Below are positions 41,124-51,464 of a stretch of DNA of 64,000 bases, one piece after another (within the stretch, counting starts at the first letter, position 1; the number at the start of each line of letters is the position of its first letter). Made by a program: the position numbers and the translations under genes. The notes beneath the pieces are model-generated. The model made no database searches. It saw nothing but the letters and a program-made list of their open reading frames with translations, and was not told the DNA's origin. Origin of the DNA: Andalucia godoyi (taxonomy: Eukaryota > Discoba > Jakobea > Jakobida > Andaluciidae); the NCBI GenBank assembly GCA_009859145.1, contig VRVR01000005.1:310001-374000 (forward strand). The letters run 5' to 3'.

Positions 41124-41936
41124 ATGAACACGTCTAGCGGGGATGATGGTGATGATACGGTCGAACTGATAGCGTCGACGGGATGCGCTTCCAAGCCCGG
41201 TGCGGTTCTTCTAACCAAGTCGGCTACCAGTTCTCGGGTGATATCGCCTTTACTGTTCTTTTCGATTCTGAGTGTCGTGTTGCTGATGATGCTCGTGGTG
41301 TGTGCGACGTTTACGGCACTCTTGTACTTCCGCGTGCGCCATTTGGAGATTGAAATGACTGGTACGGTGCAAAGGGTGCAGAGCGAAATGACTACTGTGT
41401 TGCGGACCGCTGGAGCCGAGTTGCAGGATGCTGTCATTCGACAGCTGCAGTTCTCATTGTACAACGTGTCGGTTCCGGATACACTGGCCAAGCTGCTGAC
41501 CTCCAACTTTACCGAAATGGCTCTGTCAGTGGAGAATGCGGCGGGCTATACGCAGGATATATACTATGGGGCCTCGGACTCGTACATGCACGAGGCCGGC
41601 ATCAAGGCGTCGCTTGTGAAATCCATTGCGGCCGTGTTTCAGCAACTAACCCCGGTGCAACTGCTTCCTGCCATGCGGTCCATATTCGACCCCAGTGTCC
41701 TTGACAACAATGCGATTTCGATCCTTGCCAACTTGCAGCGATTTATCATCGCCAACACGGACCTCAACAAGTGGATTTCAGTGTCCAATCTCTGCGCGCA
41801 GTTTGCAAATAACATGATGCAGCTAGATTGGTCGGGCTCGTACGACGACGGAGGCAGCTGGGATCTCAATGATCAGAAGTATGTCCTGCAGTCTGTCTCA
41901 GATTGGTGCACTCGCTTCAGCGGAAACGCGTTGTAA
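41124..41936 (+). CDS. Single-TM membrane protein, short paralog of the divergent neighbour
   Basis: 270 residues. A ~50-residue cytosolic N-terminus, TM PLLFFSILSVVLLMMLVVCA with following hydrophobics, then an ectodomain homologous to the first ectodomain of the minus-strand neighbour. Matching blocks, in order: FSLYNVSVPDTLAKLL vs FSLWLFSVPDMTEAFL, then a helical stretch, then DGGSWDLNDQKYVLQSVSDWC vs APNSWDINNQHHIFSSVTQYC. It stops 9 residues after the last shared Cys and lacks the beta-rich repeats, TM2 and tail. Either it is a genuine short form, a truncated duplicate, or it continues by splicing; a basic 29-codon stretch at 42120-42209 after a TTCGGCAG acceptor is a possible but unproven last exon. 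Confidence 0.75.
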   Translation: MNTSSGDDGDDTVELIASTGCASKPGAVLLTKSATSSRVISPLLFFSILSVVLLMMLVVCATFTALLYFRVRHLEIEMTGTVQRVQSEMTTVLRTAGAELQDAVIRQLQFSLYNVSVPDTLAKLLTSNFTEMALSVENAAGYTQDIYYGASDSYMHEAGIKASLVKSIAAVFQQLTPVQLLPAMRSIFDPSVLDNNAISILANLQRFIIANTDLNKWISVSNLCAQFANNMMQLDWSGSYDDGGSWDLNDQKYVLQSVSDWCTRFSGNAL

Positions 41937-42251
41937 TTCCACCGGTTTTTTTTCCCCTTCTTTTTTATTTATTTAAATTTTGTTTTGTTTTATTTTGTTT
42001 TTCTTGTATGTCCGAGAGCCGTAAAGGATCCATTCGCTGCTGTGCTTCCTTCTGACAAACTACCGCTCTTGTTTTGCTTTCGTGTTTTGTTCTTTTTTCG
42101 GCAGTCCTTGTGCACAGCCATGAATGCGACGGAACTGTTTAGTTCACCCAGACTGCAATCGCTTGGACAGCCTCGCTTGTTGCGCACATCAGAAAAAAGA
42201 AGGATGTGAACGTGGAATCCGCAGATTTACAAAGACAAGCCGGGCGCGCGG
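41937..42251. other. Convergent intergenic region
   Basis: 315 bp between the short membrane paralog (plus) and the TPR-thioredoxin gene (minus). T-rich sequence, then an acceptor-like TTTTTTCGGCAG followed by an open basic 29-codon stretch ending at 42209. Confidence 0.4.
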
Positions 42252-43682
42252 CTAGAACATGACATTAGAATTCTTCTGAATTGCAGCGAGGAGGGCCTGT
42301 GGATTGGCACCACGGAGAGTATCCACAAGATTTCCACCTTTGAAAAACAAAAATGTGGGAATGGACGACACCTTGAACTTGGCAGCAGTGCCTTGGCAAT
42401 GGTCGACATTGACCTTCAGAAACTGCACCTTGCCGCCCATCTCGGTGGACAGCTTTTCGAAGTAAGGGGCAATTTGCTTGCATGGACCGCACCAGTCTGC
42501 ATACATATCCACGACAACGAGCTTGGTTCCGCCGGCAGCCACTTCCTGGTCGAACTGCGCGTCATCTGCGACATGGATCAAGGAGGCCTTGGGCAGCAAA
42601 TCCGAAAAGTCCTGGGAATTTGCCTTTCGCTTTTCAATCTCCACGGCCTTGATGTTGTCCTCAAGCTCCGGACCACCGGCCCGGTTGAAATCTGCGATTG
42701 CCTTTTCAAACTCCTGTCTGGCGGTGTAGATATACGCTCTGCGAGAATATGCCTTCGCATAGTGCGGAAAATGCTGAATAGCGGAATTGCAGTCGTTCAT
42801 TGCATCTTCCAACTGACCGAGCTTGGTATACACGGCAGCACGATTGGACAAGAAGACTGGGTGCGTCGGGTCAAGGAGCAAGGCTTCATTGTACGCAGCA
42901 AGTGCCTCCGCCCAGTTCTCTGCTTTGAATGCTGCATTTCCACGGTCCTTGATTGGCCCAAGCTTGTGACTGAGCTTGAGCTTGTGGGCGACGTCTGTCT
43001 GATCCGGATCTCGCCTGATGGATTCCGAAAAGAACGGAATTGCCTGTGCAAACTGTCCCTTCTGGTACTGAATCAACCCGTGAAACTTGTTTGTCAGAAT
43101 CGAAATATCGGGGGATCTGCTCAGAGCCGCCAGTTCCTGCACTGCAATTGTTGCAGCGTCCAATTTAAAGTGATTCATCAGATGTTGGATGTACAAAACA
43201 TGTGCATCCGACGATCTTGGCGACAGCTCCATCAGTCGAGAAAAGTTTGCCGAGTCTTCGCTTTCCCGCAGATACTCATTGTAAAGCAATTCCGTCAGCT
43301 TTTCTGCTTCCTCAAGCTCTGATTTCGACTCTTCAAGGTGTGCATACGCAGCATCAGAAGACGAAACATGCGGTAGCGAATTGAGAATCCGCCGAGCCAT
43401 TCCAAACTCTCCGATTCTCACATATATTTTCCCAAGACGAGCGACGATCTTTGCGTTTTTGGGATCAATATCGTACGCTTTCTTCGCGTCCTCCAAAGAA
43501 TCATCATACTGTTTCATCATCAAATGCGCTGCAGACCGATTCAAATACAGCAATGCATAATCCGGCTGCAATGCAATCGCCTTCGTATAGAGCGGAATCG
43601 CCGATGCGTAATTATGACGCACATACTCATTATTTCCAAGTTCTCGAAACCGATCCGCTTCTTCTGAAATCGGGCGCGACAT
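42252..43682 (-). CDS. TPR-repeat protein with C-terminal thioredoxin domain
   Basis: 476 residues. Tetratricopeptide repeats fill residues about 5-350: two clusters, starting with FRELGNNEYVRHNYASAIPL and later with GNAAFKAENWAEALAAYNEA. These resemble DNAJC7/TTL co-chaperones that bind Hsp70/Hsp90 tails. Residues about 370-476 are a thioredoxin fold with an intact redox site, VVVDMYADWCGPCKQIAPYF, the cis-Pro motif SSIPTFLFFKGG, and no transmembrane segment. The arrangement recalls plant TPR-thioredoxin-like (TTL) proteins, but here the active-site CGPC is kept. The start ATG is at 43682; the hydrophobic upstream frame has no ATG. Confidence 0.88.
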   Translation of the reverse strand: MSRPISEEADRFRELGNNEYVRHNYASAIPLYTKAIALQPDYALLYLNRSAAHLMMKQYDDSLEDAKKAYDIDPKNAKIVARLGKIYVRIGEFGMARRILNSLPHVSSSDAAYAHLEESKSELEEAEKLTELLYNEYLRESEDSANFSRLMELSPRSSDAHVLYIQHLMNHFKLDAATIAVQELAALSRSPDISILTNKFHGLIQYQKGQFAQAIPFFSESIRRDPDQTDVAHKLKLSHKLGPIKDRGNAAFKAENWAEALAAYNEALLLDPTHPVFLSNRAAVYTKLGQLEDAMNDCNSAIQHFPHYAKAYSRRAYIYTARQEFEKAIADFNRAGGPELEDNIKAVEIEKRKANSQDFSDLLPKASLIHVADDAQFDQEVAAGGTKLVVVDMYADWCGPCKQIAPYFEKLSTEMGGKVQFLKVNVDHCQGTAAKFKVSSIPTFLFFKGGNLVDTLRGANPQALLAAIQKNSNVMF

Positions 43683-43938
43683 TTGCTCTTTTTTTTCCCC
43701 CACCGCGCTTCTTCTCTTCTCAATCACGCTATTTTTTCTCTCGAGAAAGTCTTGTGTGTACAAGAACCCTAGAATGAATACGAAAAGAGAAAACGAGAGC
43801 AAGGCAGAAATTACAAACAGAAGCCAAAAGAATAAAAATAAAATGAAAAATGAAAAATAGTAACCCAAATTCAACCCCCAATATGTGTTTACAATTTAAA
43901 TTTAAATCCAAAAAATGGACCGCCGCTGCCACGTATTT

Positions 43939-44106
43939 CGATATGATGAAAGCAATCTTAAGCGCACGTTTAAACAAAAACCACTGCCACGCGCCATGCG
44001 CATGCGCATGCGTTTGTTATCTTAGCAGCTCCGTCACACGAAGCCCGATTCGTTTCGCCCCATTTTTGATCATGAAATCTCTATAAACACGCCGTCGCAT
44101 TGCATT
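43939..44106 (+). promoter_or_regulatory. Duplicated ~165-bp element, copy 2 (promoter-like)
   Basis: Second copy of the element at 21515-21677, same orientation. It keeps CATGCGCATGCGCATGCG, GATCATGAAATC and CTATAAACACGCCG at the same spacing. Sequence left of about 43939 is only marginally similar, and right of 44106 it is unrelated to copy 1. It lies 628 bp upstream of the 7TM gene ATG and 257 bp from the TPR-thioredoxin ATG. Confidence 0.75.
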
Positions 44107-44550
44107 CTCGCACAGCGTCGCTCATTTCTTATTTTTGTTTTTATTTTCATTGTCCATGCAACGCACCATGTACGTCACGTCCGCAACGGTGCGCAAGACC
44201 CATGACATCTCCACCACCGCCGGAACGATCCGCAGCATCCACGCCGGCTCCCATCGCTGTCTTTGACGAGATGCTGCTTGAGGGTTCGATAGGAAACAGC
44301 AAACAAACAGAGAGAATTACAGAAAAAGGAAGGGAAGAATGAAGAAACTCTAGACTGATAAAGAAACTTCCGATATGATATTGTTTTGTTTGAGATGCTC
44401 AACGTTGATACACAAAACGGTACATAAGCAATGGGACCGGTTGCGACCATTTTTGGCGGCGAAGAAGAAGAAGCAAAAAGGTCCGGACAAGAGCAGTCAC
44501 AACCTTTCGTCATTCTTTGCCGTTCGGCCTTTCGGCCTTCTGGTCTTTTT

Positions 44551-44640
44551 ACCTTTTCACCTTTTCACCTTTTCACCTTTTTCACCTTTTTGCATTTAGC
44601 TTCGTTTTCATTTAGCTTCGTTTTCATTTAGCTTCGTTTT
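44551..44640. repeat. Tandem repeats: (ACCTTTTC)n-like and 3 x 16 bp
   Basis: Four to five degenerate 8-9-bp units at 44551-44590, then three exact copies of catttagcttcgtttt at 44593-44640, in the leader region of the 7TM gene. Confidence 0.9.
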
Positions 44641-44734
44641 GTTGTTCTTGCGGGTCTTATTGTGGTTGTAGTGTTATTTTCCCCGACTGCATATGCAAAA
44701 GTTGAGGGGGAGCAGAACGGAGTGATACTATTGC

Positions 44735-45733
44735 ATGGCAGAGGACACGACGCTTGAGCAGGTGCGGAATCTTCTTTTTATTCTATATTTGCTGATTGGA
44801 TCGATTGCGTTTGTCTTTGGGTTTTTGTCGATTGTATTGAGAGAAAAGCGGTCTGCAACATTGTTTGGGTTTTTTGCGATTGCAGTGGTCCAGTGCTCCG
44901 TCCGGGCTTTTCTTTTCCATGTCCCGTCTCAGTTTTATTTGGATGTCATGACTGACCACGGGATCCCGACGATGATGGTGCTTGATCTCATCCCCGAAGT
45001 TCTCTTTCTGACGTGCTACATCATGTTTCTAAGCACGTGGATTGAAGTTCATTTTTGTGTGCGGACAATGAGGAAGTATTCACATTTGCGGGCGATTGCA
45101 TTCTTCGCGTTCCTCTTCACACTGCTACTGCTTGCAACGGTCTCGTTCACGCTCATCATGACGTCAAAAATCCCGTCTGGCAAGCTGCACTCGTGGACAT
45201 ACTATGGTGATTATATTGTGGATCCTGAGGGAAACTTTATTACCGCGGCCTCAGGTGTCATTTTACTCTTGTTTGTTGTTTCAGGGTTGTCGTTGATTCA
45301 AAGAGTCGGCCAGGCGCAAATTCATGAGCGAGCACTTCGCATTCTTCGAACACGCATTGTTGTTCTTTCCGTGTTTTGCACGATTTCCTTCGTCATTCGC
45401 GGAGTGTACGTGCATACGCTGGATTCTGATTTTACAGAGTGGAGGAAAAACGGAAAGATTTCAGAAAAGCAATATGATTGGTTGTTCTTTTCGTACTTTG
45501 CATTGACGGAAATTCTCTTCCAGCTCATTATGCTTGGCGTGTTGGGTGGTGGACTGCCATTGTTTTGTTTCTCCAAATACTGTTCTCCGCGGAGCAAGGA
45601 ACGCAGAACGAACAGGGTGCTTCGTGATTTAGACGTCATTCCGAATCCTCAAAATTCGTCGATGCAGGTGTCGCTGCTGGATTCTCCAAGCCGAATTGGC
45701 TCCGATACCAGTTCGATGTTTTCTCGGAATTGA
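44735..45733 (+). CDS. Seven-transmembrane protein, TOM1/THH1 (DUF1084)-like
   Basis: 332 residues with seven hydrophobic segments: LLFILYLLIGSIAFVFGF, LFGFFAIAVVQCSVRAFLF, VLFLTCYIMFLSTWIEV, AFFAFLFTLLLLATVSFTL, VILLLFVVSGLSLI, IVVLSVFCTISFVIRGV and LTEILFQLIMLGVL. The C-terminal ~55 residues are hydrophilic and Ser-rich. Topology, length and the spacing of charged residues in the loops resemble the TOM1/THH1/TOM3 and GPR137 group of endolysosomal membrane proteins. I have no decisive motif, so another small 7TM family is possible. The start is the ATG at 44735. Confidence 0.68.
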   Translation: MAEDTTLEQVRNLLFILYLLIGSIAFVFGFLSIVLREKRSATLFGFFAIAVVQCSVRAFLFHVPSQFYLDVMTDHGIPTMMVLDLIPEVLFLTCYIMFLSTWIEVHFCVRTMRKYSHLRAIAFFAFLFTLLLLATVSFTLIMTSKIPSGKLHSWTYYGDYIVDPEGNFITAASGVILLLFVVSGLSLIQRVGQAQIHERALRILRTRIVVLSVFCTISFVIRGVYVHTLDSDFTEWRKNGKISEKQYDWLFFSYFALTEILFQLIMLGVLGGGLPLFCFSKYCSPRSKERRTNRVLRDLDVIPNPQNSSMQVSLLDSPSRIGSDTSSMFSRN

Positions 45734-46046
45734 AATGACGTGAATTGGAATCGGAGGGCGGGAAGGGGACGGAAGGGATGACGCTGATTTCCGAACAGAG
45801 ACGGTTGTTCAGATATTTTGAATAGCAAATGTTTCTGCATCCACGTTTCCACCGCAGCGCCTCGATCTTCGCCCGGTATGAAAGTCGCTAACTTCCGCAA
45901 GAGACCTACTAAGAAACAAAACTATTTACTCGTTTTCTCGTTTTCACATGTTTTGGAGGGGGTTCTGGAAAATGTGTTCGTGTTATTTCTTCTGCTGACT
46001 CGTTCACGCTGCTGCTCTCTCTCTCGCTCTCTCGCTCTCTCATATA
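45734..46046. other. Convergent intergenic region
   Basis: 313 bp between the 7TM gene (plus) and Get3 (minus) stop codons, with a CT-rich stretch near 46015-46040. Presumed 3' untranslated regions. Confidence 0.45.
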
Positions 46047-47060
46047 TCACGCAGACGGAGCGTCGTCCCCTTCAGACGTCTCCGGTGGCCGAAACACCGG
46101 ATCGACTAGTCTTCGGGAGAATCTCGTCAGTCTGTTCGGTCCTCGGACTTCGATTGGGAACAGCGGAAGCTTCACAATGTGGAAGTCCTGGTAGAGATCC
46201 AGGAGCTGGTCGAGGTACTTCTGCTGGATTCTGCTCCGTGCAGAGCACATTGTGCATCCTTCTTGTGGAAATAAGAGTTGGTTGACGACAAGGTTGTGCG
46301 AATCAATGCCAAATCTTCTCAGTTCCTGGATAAGCCGCTCCGTTTCATACATGGACAGCACTTCTGCGATGCACACACATACAAACGTTGTCTGATTCTT
46401 ATCCGTGAACATAGCCTGCAGCTGCGAAAACATTTTTTGACGGTCTTCAAGCCGATCGCGATTCGAGGACTCTCCCAAATTCATTCCGAACATTGATGAC
46501 ACCGAATTCAGTAGTGGTGCCATGCTCCCCGTAAACATTGAAAATATACCGCCTTCCATGAGCTTTGGGAACTGCAGAAGCCGCAGTGTGTGCCCAGTGG
46601 GCGCCGTGTCAAACACGGTCACCTCGAAATTCATCGTTTCCACCATTTTCATCATTTCGACAAAGCTCATGACTTCATCAATACCAGGGAAACTCGAGAG
46701 CATATCAGAAAACATGCTTCCACCAAGCACATCTGTGCCTGTGGTCGCCAGTGGCTTCGGGTCGATTTCAAGCGCAAAGAGGTTGTCGAATCCGTGGACA
46801 AGAGTTGGAATATCGCTGAATTGCTGTGCGAAAGCATCCGACAAGTTGTGTGCAGGATCTGTGGAAATCAAAAGTACAGACTCGCGATGAAACGAAAGGA
46901 GGCTTGCAAGTGCACAAGAAACGGTTGTCTTTCCAACCCCGCCCTTTCCGCCCACAAAAATCATCTTCAGCGATGTCTGATCAATCACATTCTGGAGTGT
47001 CGGCTCAAGCTGCTCAACATCAAAAAACACATCATCCTCAAACGTATCCGTCGCAGACAT
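46047..47060 (-). CDS. GET3: Get3/ASNA1, tail-anchored protein targeting ATPase
   Basis: 337 residues. Homodimeric ATPase that delivers tail-anchored membrane proteins to the ER. Features: deviant Walker A FVGGKGGVGKTT (residues 35-46), switch I STDPAHNLSDAFAQQF, switch II VFDTAPTGHTLRLLQFP, the zinc-binding CxxC motif GCTMCSAR near residue 268 that holds the eukaryotic dimer together, and the A-loop HIVKLPLFPIEVRGP. The Met-rich substrate region is present (GGIFSMFTGSMAPLL, SSMFGMNLG), as in fungal and animal Get3. Length is typical. The start ATG is at 47060. Confidence 0.96.
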   Translation of the reverse strand: MSATDTFEDDVFFDVEQLEPTLQNVIDQTSLKMIFVGGKGGVGKTTVSCALASLLSFHRESVLLISTDPAHNLSDAFAQQFSDIPTLVHGFDNLFALEIDPKPLATTGTDVLGGSMFSDMLSSFPGIDEVMSFVEMMKMVETMNFEVTVFDTAPTGHTLRLLQFPKLMEGGIFSMFTGSMAPLLNSVSSMFGMNLGESSNRDRLEDRQKMFSQLQAMFTDKNQTTFVCVCIAEVLSMYETERLIQELRRFGIDSHNLVVNQLLFPQEGCTMCSARSRIQQKYLDQLLDLYQDFHIVKLPLFPIEVRGPNRLTRFSRRLVDPVFRPPETSEGDDAPSA

Positions 47061-47554
47061 GATCTCCGAATACCCCTCTACCGCTACCGAAAAAGAAAGA
47101 AACACCAAGAATGTCCAAGAAAAATTATGGTAATAACAATAAATATAAATATGTTATTTTTTATAAAAAAACCTACTGCACAAAAGCAGAAGGAGGCCAA
47201 GGCGGATGAACGCATTCGCCCAGATGGATTATTGATGGTTCACTATCGCTGTCGGCGCAGCCGTAGTGAGCAATTTTCGAAGAAGGGATTCGAACCTGTC
47301 TTTTCCTTGATGACGCCATTTCTCAGGCATTCTTTTATTATTATTTTATTTCAATTGTTAATTTTTAATTTTTTGGTGCGTGCTATTATTATCGTTTTAC
47401 TGCTCTTGTCGCATTTTTGGTGGTACTTACATGGTATTACCGTCTTATCCCCAATCATCGAATCGTTATCGGTCACTCTCTGGAGGCTCTTCCAATAGCG
47501 CTCATCACCATTCTGATTTTCATCGCAGACAAGCCATCATGCATGTATCCTCCT

Positions 47555-47589
<35 letters not shown>

Positions 47590-47670
47590 CAGTGTCTAGT
47601 TTCCGTTGAGAAACCAATTCTAACTGTTGTTGCTGTTGTCGTTTCCCGTTCTTTTTTGAATTGAAAAAAC
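47061..47670. promoter_or_regulatory. Divergent intergenic region with CT/TA microsatellite
   Basis: 610 bp between Get3 (minus) and the P4-ATPase (plus). It contains ggattcgaacc at 47286-47296 (a tRNA B-box on the minus strand without a tRNA around it) and a (CT)n(TA)n repeat at about 47553-47590. No gene supported. Confidence 0.5.
47553..47590. repeat. (CT)n(TA)n microsatellite
   Basis: About ten CT units followed by about eight TA units, roughly 80 bp upstream of the P4-ATPase start codon. Confidence 0.9.
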
Positions 47671-50600
47671 ATGCATAACAGGAGACGGAATCCTTTTCAT
47701 CCAAACCTTCTTGCGAGTCCTTCGCCGCTTGTCACTTCTGGTTCTTCCGAATCGGAGTCGTCAGAGCGGAGACTGGGAGCGGAATATGATCGTCTGTTCG
47801 CGCCAGAGGATGATGACGACCGCAACGAAAATGAACAAGAATCCACTCCTTTTATTCCTGTATGTGTGCTGATCCACTTGCATTGCACTTCTATTTTTAT
47901 TTATTTATTTTTCGTTGGTTCCTTCTTTCCCCTCCATGAAGAGGGCACTCCTTCGTTGCTTAGAGGCATCGTTGTTCTTTTTTTCTTTCCGGTGTACTGA
48001 CTCCGTCCACCTTTGTGTGCGTTTTTGCTGCCGATGTTGGTAGGGTGATCGCGAACAGGATCAGGAGCATGCAAAGAGACTCAAAAGGGGCTTTTGGACG
48101 ACTGCCGTGCGCATAATACACAGAACAAAGAGAAGGCTGTTTGGCGAGAAGGCTGATTTCAAATGTATGCATTTTCAGTGATGGTGGTTTTGCTGTTAGT
48201 GTTGCAGTTCTCGTTTGTCATCTAACGGTTGTTATTCACCCTCCCCCCTGTTTCCTGTTAATGATGTGTGATTAGCTCGAACTATGAATTTGCGCGGAGA
48301 AACTACTCCGATTCGATCCTCGTTTGTGCCGAATGTGGTTCGAAACCAAAAGTATTCAGTCCTTACGTTCATACCTCAAGTGCTGTATGAACAGTTTCGG
48401 TTCTTCTTCAACATGTATTTCTTGATTGTGGCGCTGTCGCAGTTTATCCCGGCGCTTAAAGTCGGCTTTCTGTTCACCTACATTGCCCCCCTTATTTTCG
48501 TCCTGATTGTCACGATGATCAAGGAAGCATATGATGATTTCCAAAGATATGTCCGCGACAAGGAGGCAAATTCTCAAAAATACGACGTTTTGACGGAGCA
48601 TGGTGTTGTTCAGATACCAAGTTCAAAGATTCGGGTTGGTGATTTGGTGATTGTCCATACAAACCAACGCGTTCCTGCGGACGGAATTCTTCTGCGAACC
48701 ACGGAAAAGGGAGGCGCGTCGTTTGTGCGCACGGATCAGTTGGATGGTGAGACAGACTGGAAGCTCCGGAGGGCATTGTCGAGTTGCCAAGCATTGAGTT
48801 CGGACCGTGCGCTGCTCTCGATGGAGGCACGAGTCTATGCAGAGGCACCTCGAAAAGAAATTTACGAGTTTGTTGGAACATTTCAAAGAGGAGACGACGA
48901 ACAGGAGCCCGAGCCTGTGAGCTTAGAAAATACAATGTGGTCCAACTGCGTCGTTGCTTCGGGGACCTGCGTTTTGCTGATTGTCTATACTGGTCGAGAG
49001 ACTCGCGCAGTCATGAACACCACGCACCCACGTGCCAAAGTCGGTGCACTGGACGCAGAGCTGAATTTCCTTTCGAAATTATTGTTTTTGTTTATGCTTT
49101 TGATGTCCGTGCTTATGGTGTCTTTGAGAGGCTACCACGGGTCGTGGTATGTGTACCTTTTCCGGTTCATTCTTCTCTTCTCATCCATTATTCCGATCTC
49201 TCTGCGCGTGAATTTAGACATGGGAAAGACAATGTATTCATGGTTCATGATGCGAGACGGCAAAATTGCAGGTACCGTTGTAAGGAATTCTGCAATTCCG
49301 GAGGAACTTGGTCGCGTTTCGTATTTGCTGTCTGACAAGACCGGGACGCTGACCCAGAATGATATGATCTTCAAGAAACTCCACTTAGGCTTGATTTCCT
49401 TTTCTCGCGATTCTTTGATGAATGCAAAGGAGTACCTTCGGGCGTCGTACAGCATGCAGCCGCAGTCCAGCGGAGCATCATCCGGAGCATATTCTCTTGA
49501 CTATGATGCTGACGTTTGCAGGGGTGTGCGGGATGCCATCCAAGCACTTTCTCTTTGCCACAATGTCACTCCAGTTTTGGAGGACGGCGCTCGGCAATAC
49601 CAGGCATCCAGTCCCGACGAGGTTGCACTGGTGAAGTTTGCAGAAGTTGTTGGATTGGTCTTGGAAAACCGCACACAGGCTTCAATCACGCTTCGAAACC
49701 CCAACGGGTCTTTTGAGGAGTACGAGATCCTGCAGGTGTTCCCGTTTACTTCGGAACGAAAGCGAGCGGGGATTATTGTGAAGTCCCTGATCACAGGAGA
49801 GACTACGTTTTACTTGAAAGGCGCCGATACCGTCATGCTGCGAATCTTGTACCACAGCGACTGGCTCTCCGAGGAATGTGATAACATGGCACGAGAAGGA
49901 CTGCGGACGCTTGTCATCGCGAAAAGAGTGATGGCAGACGAAGAGTATGCGGCATGGCTTGTCCGTTACAAGGAAGCACAAACAAAGATACTGAACCGGA
50001 CGACTGCTGTGCAGGCGGTTGTTGATAGCCTGGAAGTCGACATGCGCCTGCTAGCCCTTACTGGAGTGGAAGATCGCTTGCAGCAGGGTGTCCCTCAAGC
50101 ACTCGAAATGCTCCGTAATGCGGGAGTGCGCGTCTGGATGCTCACTGGTGACAAGGTGGACACGGCTATTTGCGTTGCCCGTGCGTCCAAGTTAGTGAAT
50201 CGGTCTCAAGCCATTCGAATCATTCAGGGCACACAAGCGGTTGGCGAGATTCGATCGCAGCTTGCGGACTGCTCGTCTCTGCGCGACTTGTTTCTCGTTG
50301 TTGATGGCACTGTACTCGAGGTTTGCCTGAAGGAATGTCGGAATGACTTTTTCAGGACGGCCTCGGAAGCGTCCAGCGTCGCGGTCTGCCGTTGCTCTCC
50401 GACACAGAAAGCACAGGTTGTGCGAATGCTGAAGGCATATGTTCCGAGCAAACGCACTTGTGCCATCGGCGACGGGGGAAATGATGTCAGCATGATCACT
50501 GCCGCCGACGTGGGCATCGGCATTGTCGGCAAGGAAGGCAAGCAAGCGTCGTTGGCTGCTGACTTTTCGATTATGCAGTTTTCGTTCATCACACGGTTGT

Positions 50601-51268
50601 TGCTGTGGCATGGCAGAAACGCTTACAAACGATCCGCTCGCCTGTCACAATTCGTAATTCATCGCGGCTTAATTATTTCCATCATCCAAGCCGCCTTCTC
50701 TGCTATTGTCTACTTTGCTGCCATCCCGATCTATACGGGCTGGTTGATGGTGGGATATGCGACGTACTACACCATGTTTCCGGTGTTTTCTCTGGTTCTG
50801 GACTCGGACGTGGACGAGGAAATTGCTTTGACTTACCCCGAATTGTACAAGGAGCTCCAGAAGGGCCGGTCTTTGTCGTACAAGACGTTTTTGATTTGGG
50901 TGATGAAAGCGGTGTACCAGGGCGCTGCGATCATGATTCTGGCCATACTCTTTTTTGAAGACTCATTGCTTCGTATCGTGTCCATCACGTTTACTTCGCT
51001 GATTGTGACTGAGTTGCTCATGGTCCTTTTTGAGGTTCATCATGTTACTCGTTGGATGACGGTGTCAGAAATTGTCTCTGCTGTCATTTACCTGTTCTCC
51101 ATCTTGCTGCTTCCAACGTACTTTGACACACTCTTCATGTTTACCTTTGCTTTTTGGTGGAGGGTTCTCGTCATTGTCATGTTCAGCGTTCTTCCTGTGT
51201 ATGTTGCGAAGATCATTCATCGACGCTTCAGCCCGCCAGTGTATGCCAAGCTGAACAATGTAGTTTGA
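47671..51268 (+). CDS. P4-ATPase, Neo1/ATP9 subfamily (phospholipid flippase)
   Basis: Three exons: 47671-47859, 48044-48164 and 48276-51268, with introns of 184 bp (phase 0, GTATGT) and 111 bp (phase 1, GTATGC). The product is 1100 residues. It translocates aminophospholipids to the cytosolic leaflet of Golgi/endosomal membranes. The start of the core, VPNVVRNQKYSVLTFIPQVL, and FFFNMYFLIVALSQFIPALK are close to ATP9/Neo1. The actuator loop has DGETDWKLR (Neo1/ATP9 instead of DGETNLK), the phosphorylation site LLSDKTGTLTQNDM is at about residue 457, then TGDKVDTAICVARAS and GDGGNDVSMITAADVGIG at about 835. Ten TM segments are expected. Neo1/ATP9 do not need a Cdc50 partner. The N-terminus is acidic and short. 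Confidence 0.94.
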
Positions 51269-51464
51269 TAATGACATACATGAAGTAATTTTATGTAGTT
51301 TTATCGATTCCGTGAGAGTGTGTCTTTTTCTCTTCTTCTTTTTTCTTATTCGCTGTGCGAGTGAGGCTCCTTTCGTTCGACAAAAGAAAATAAACCCCCC
51401 CAGCACATTGTGTGTACATGCACCGCCTTTGGAGGTGCTATTGTTGCTATGACTATCCCTGGTC

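Larger units (their letters stand above)
43683..44734. other. Divergent intergenic region with duplicated element copy 2 and tandem repeats
   Basis: 1052 bp between the TPR-thioredoxin gene (minus) and the 7TM gene (plus). It contains copy 2 of the duplicated element (43939-44106), a Pro/Ser-rich 46-codon ORF (44202-44342, low confidence), (ACCTTTTC)n-like repeats at 44551-44590 and three exact 16-bp repeats at 44593-44640. Long leader or an unrecognised short gene. Confidence 0.5.

Noticed and set aside
47250-47360. Possible minus-strand tRNA (ggattcgaacc at 47286-47296 is a perfect B-box)
   Set aside because: The T-stem does not pair, no acceptor stem partner exists at the right distance and no D-arm is visible; probably a chance match or an old remnant.
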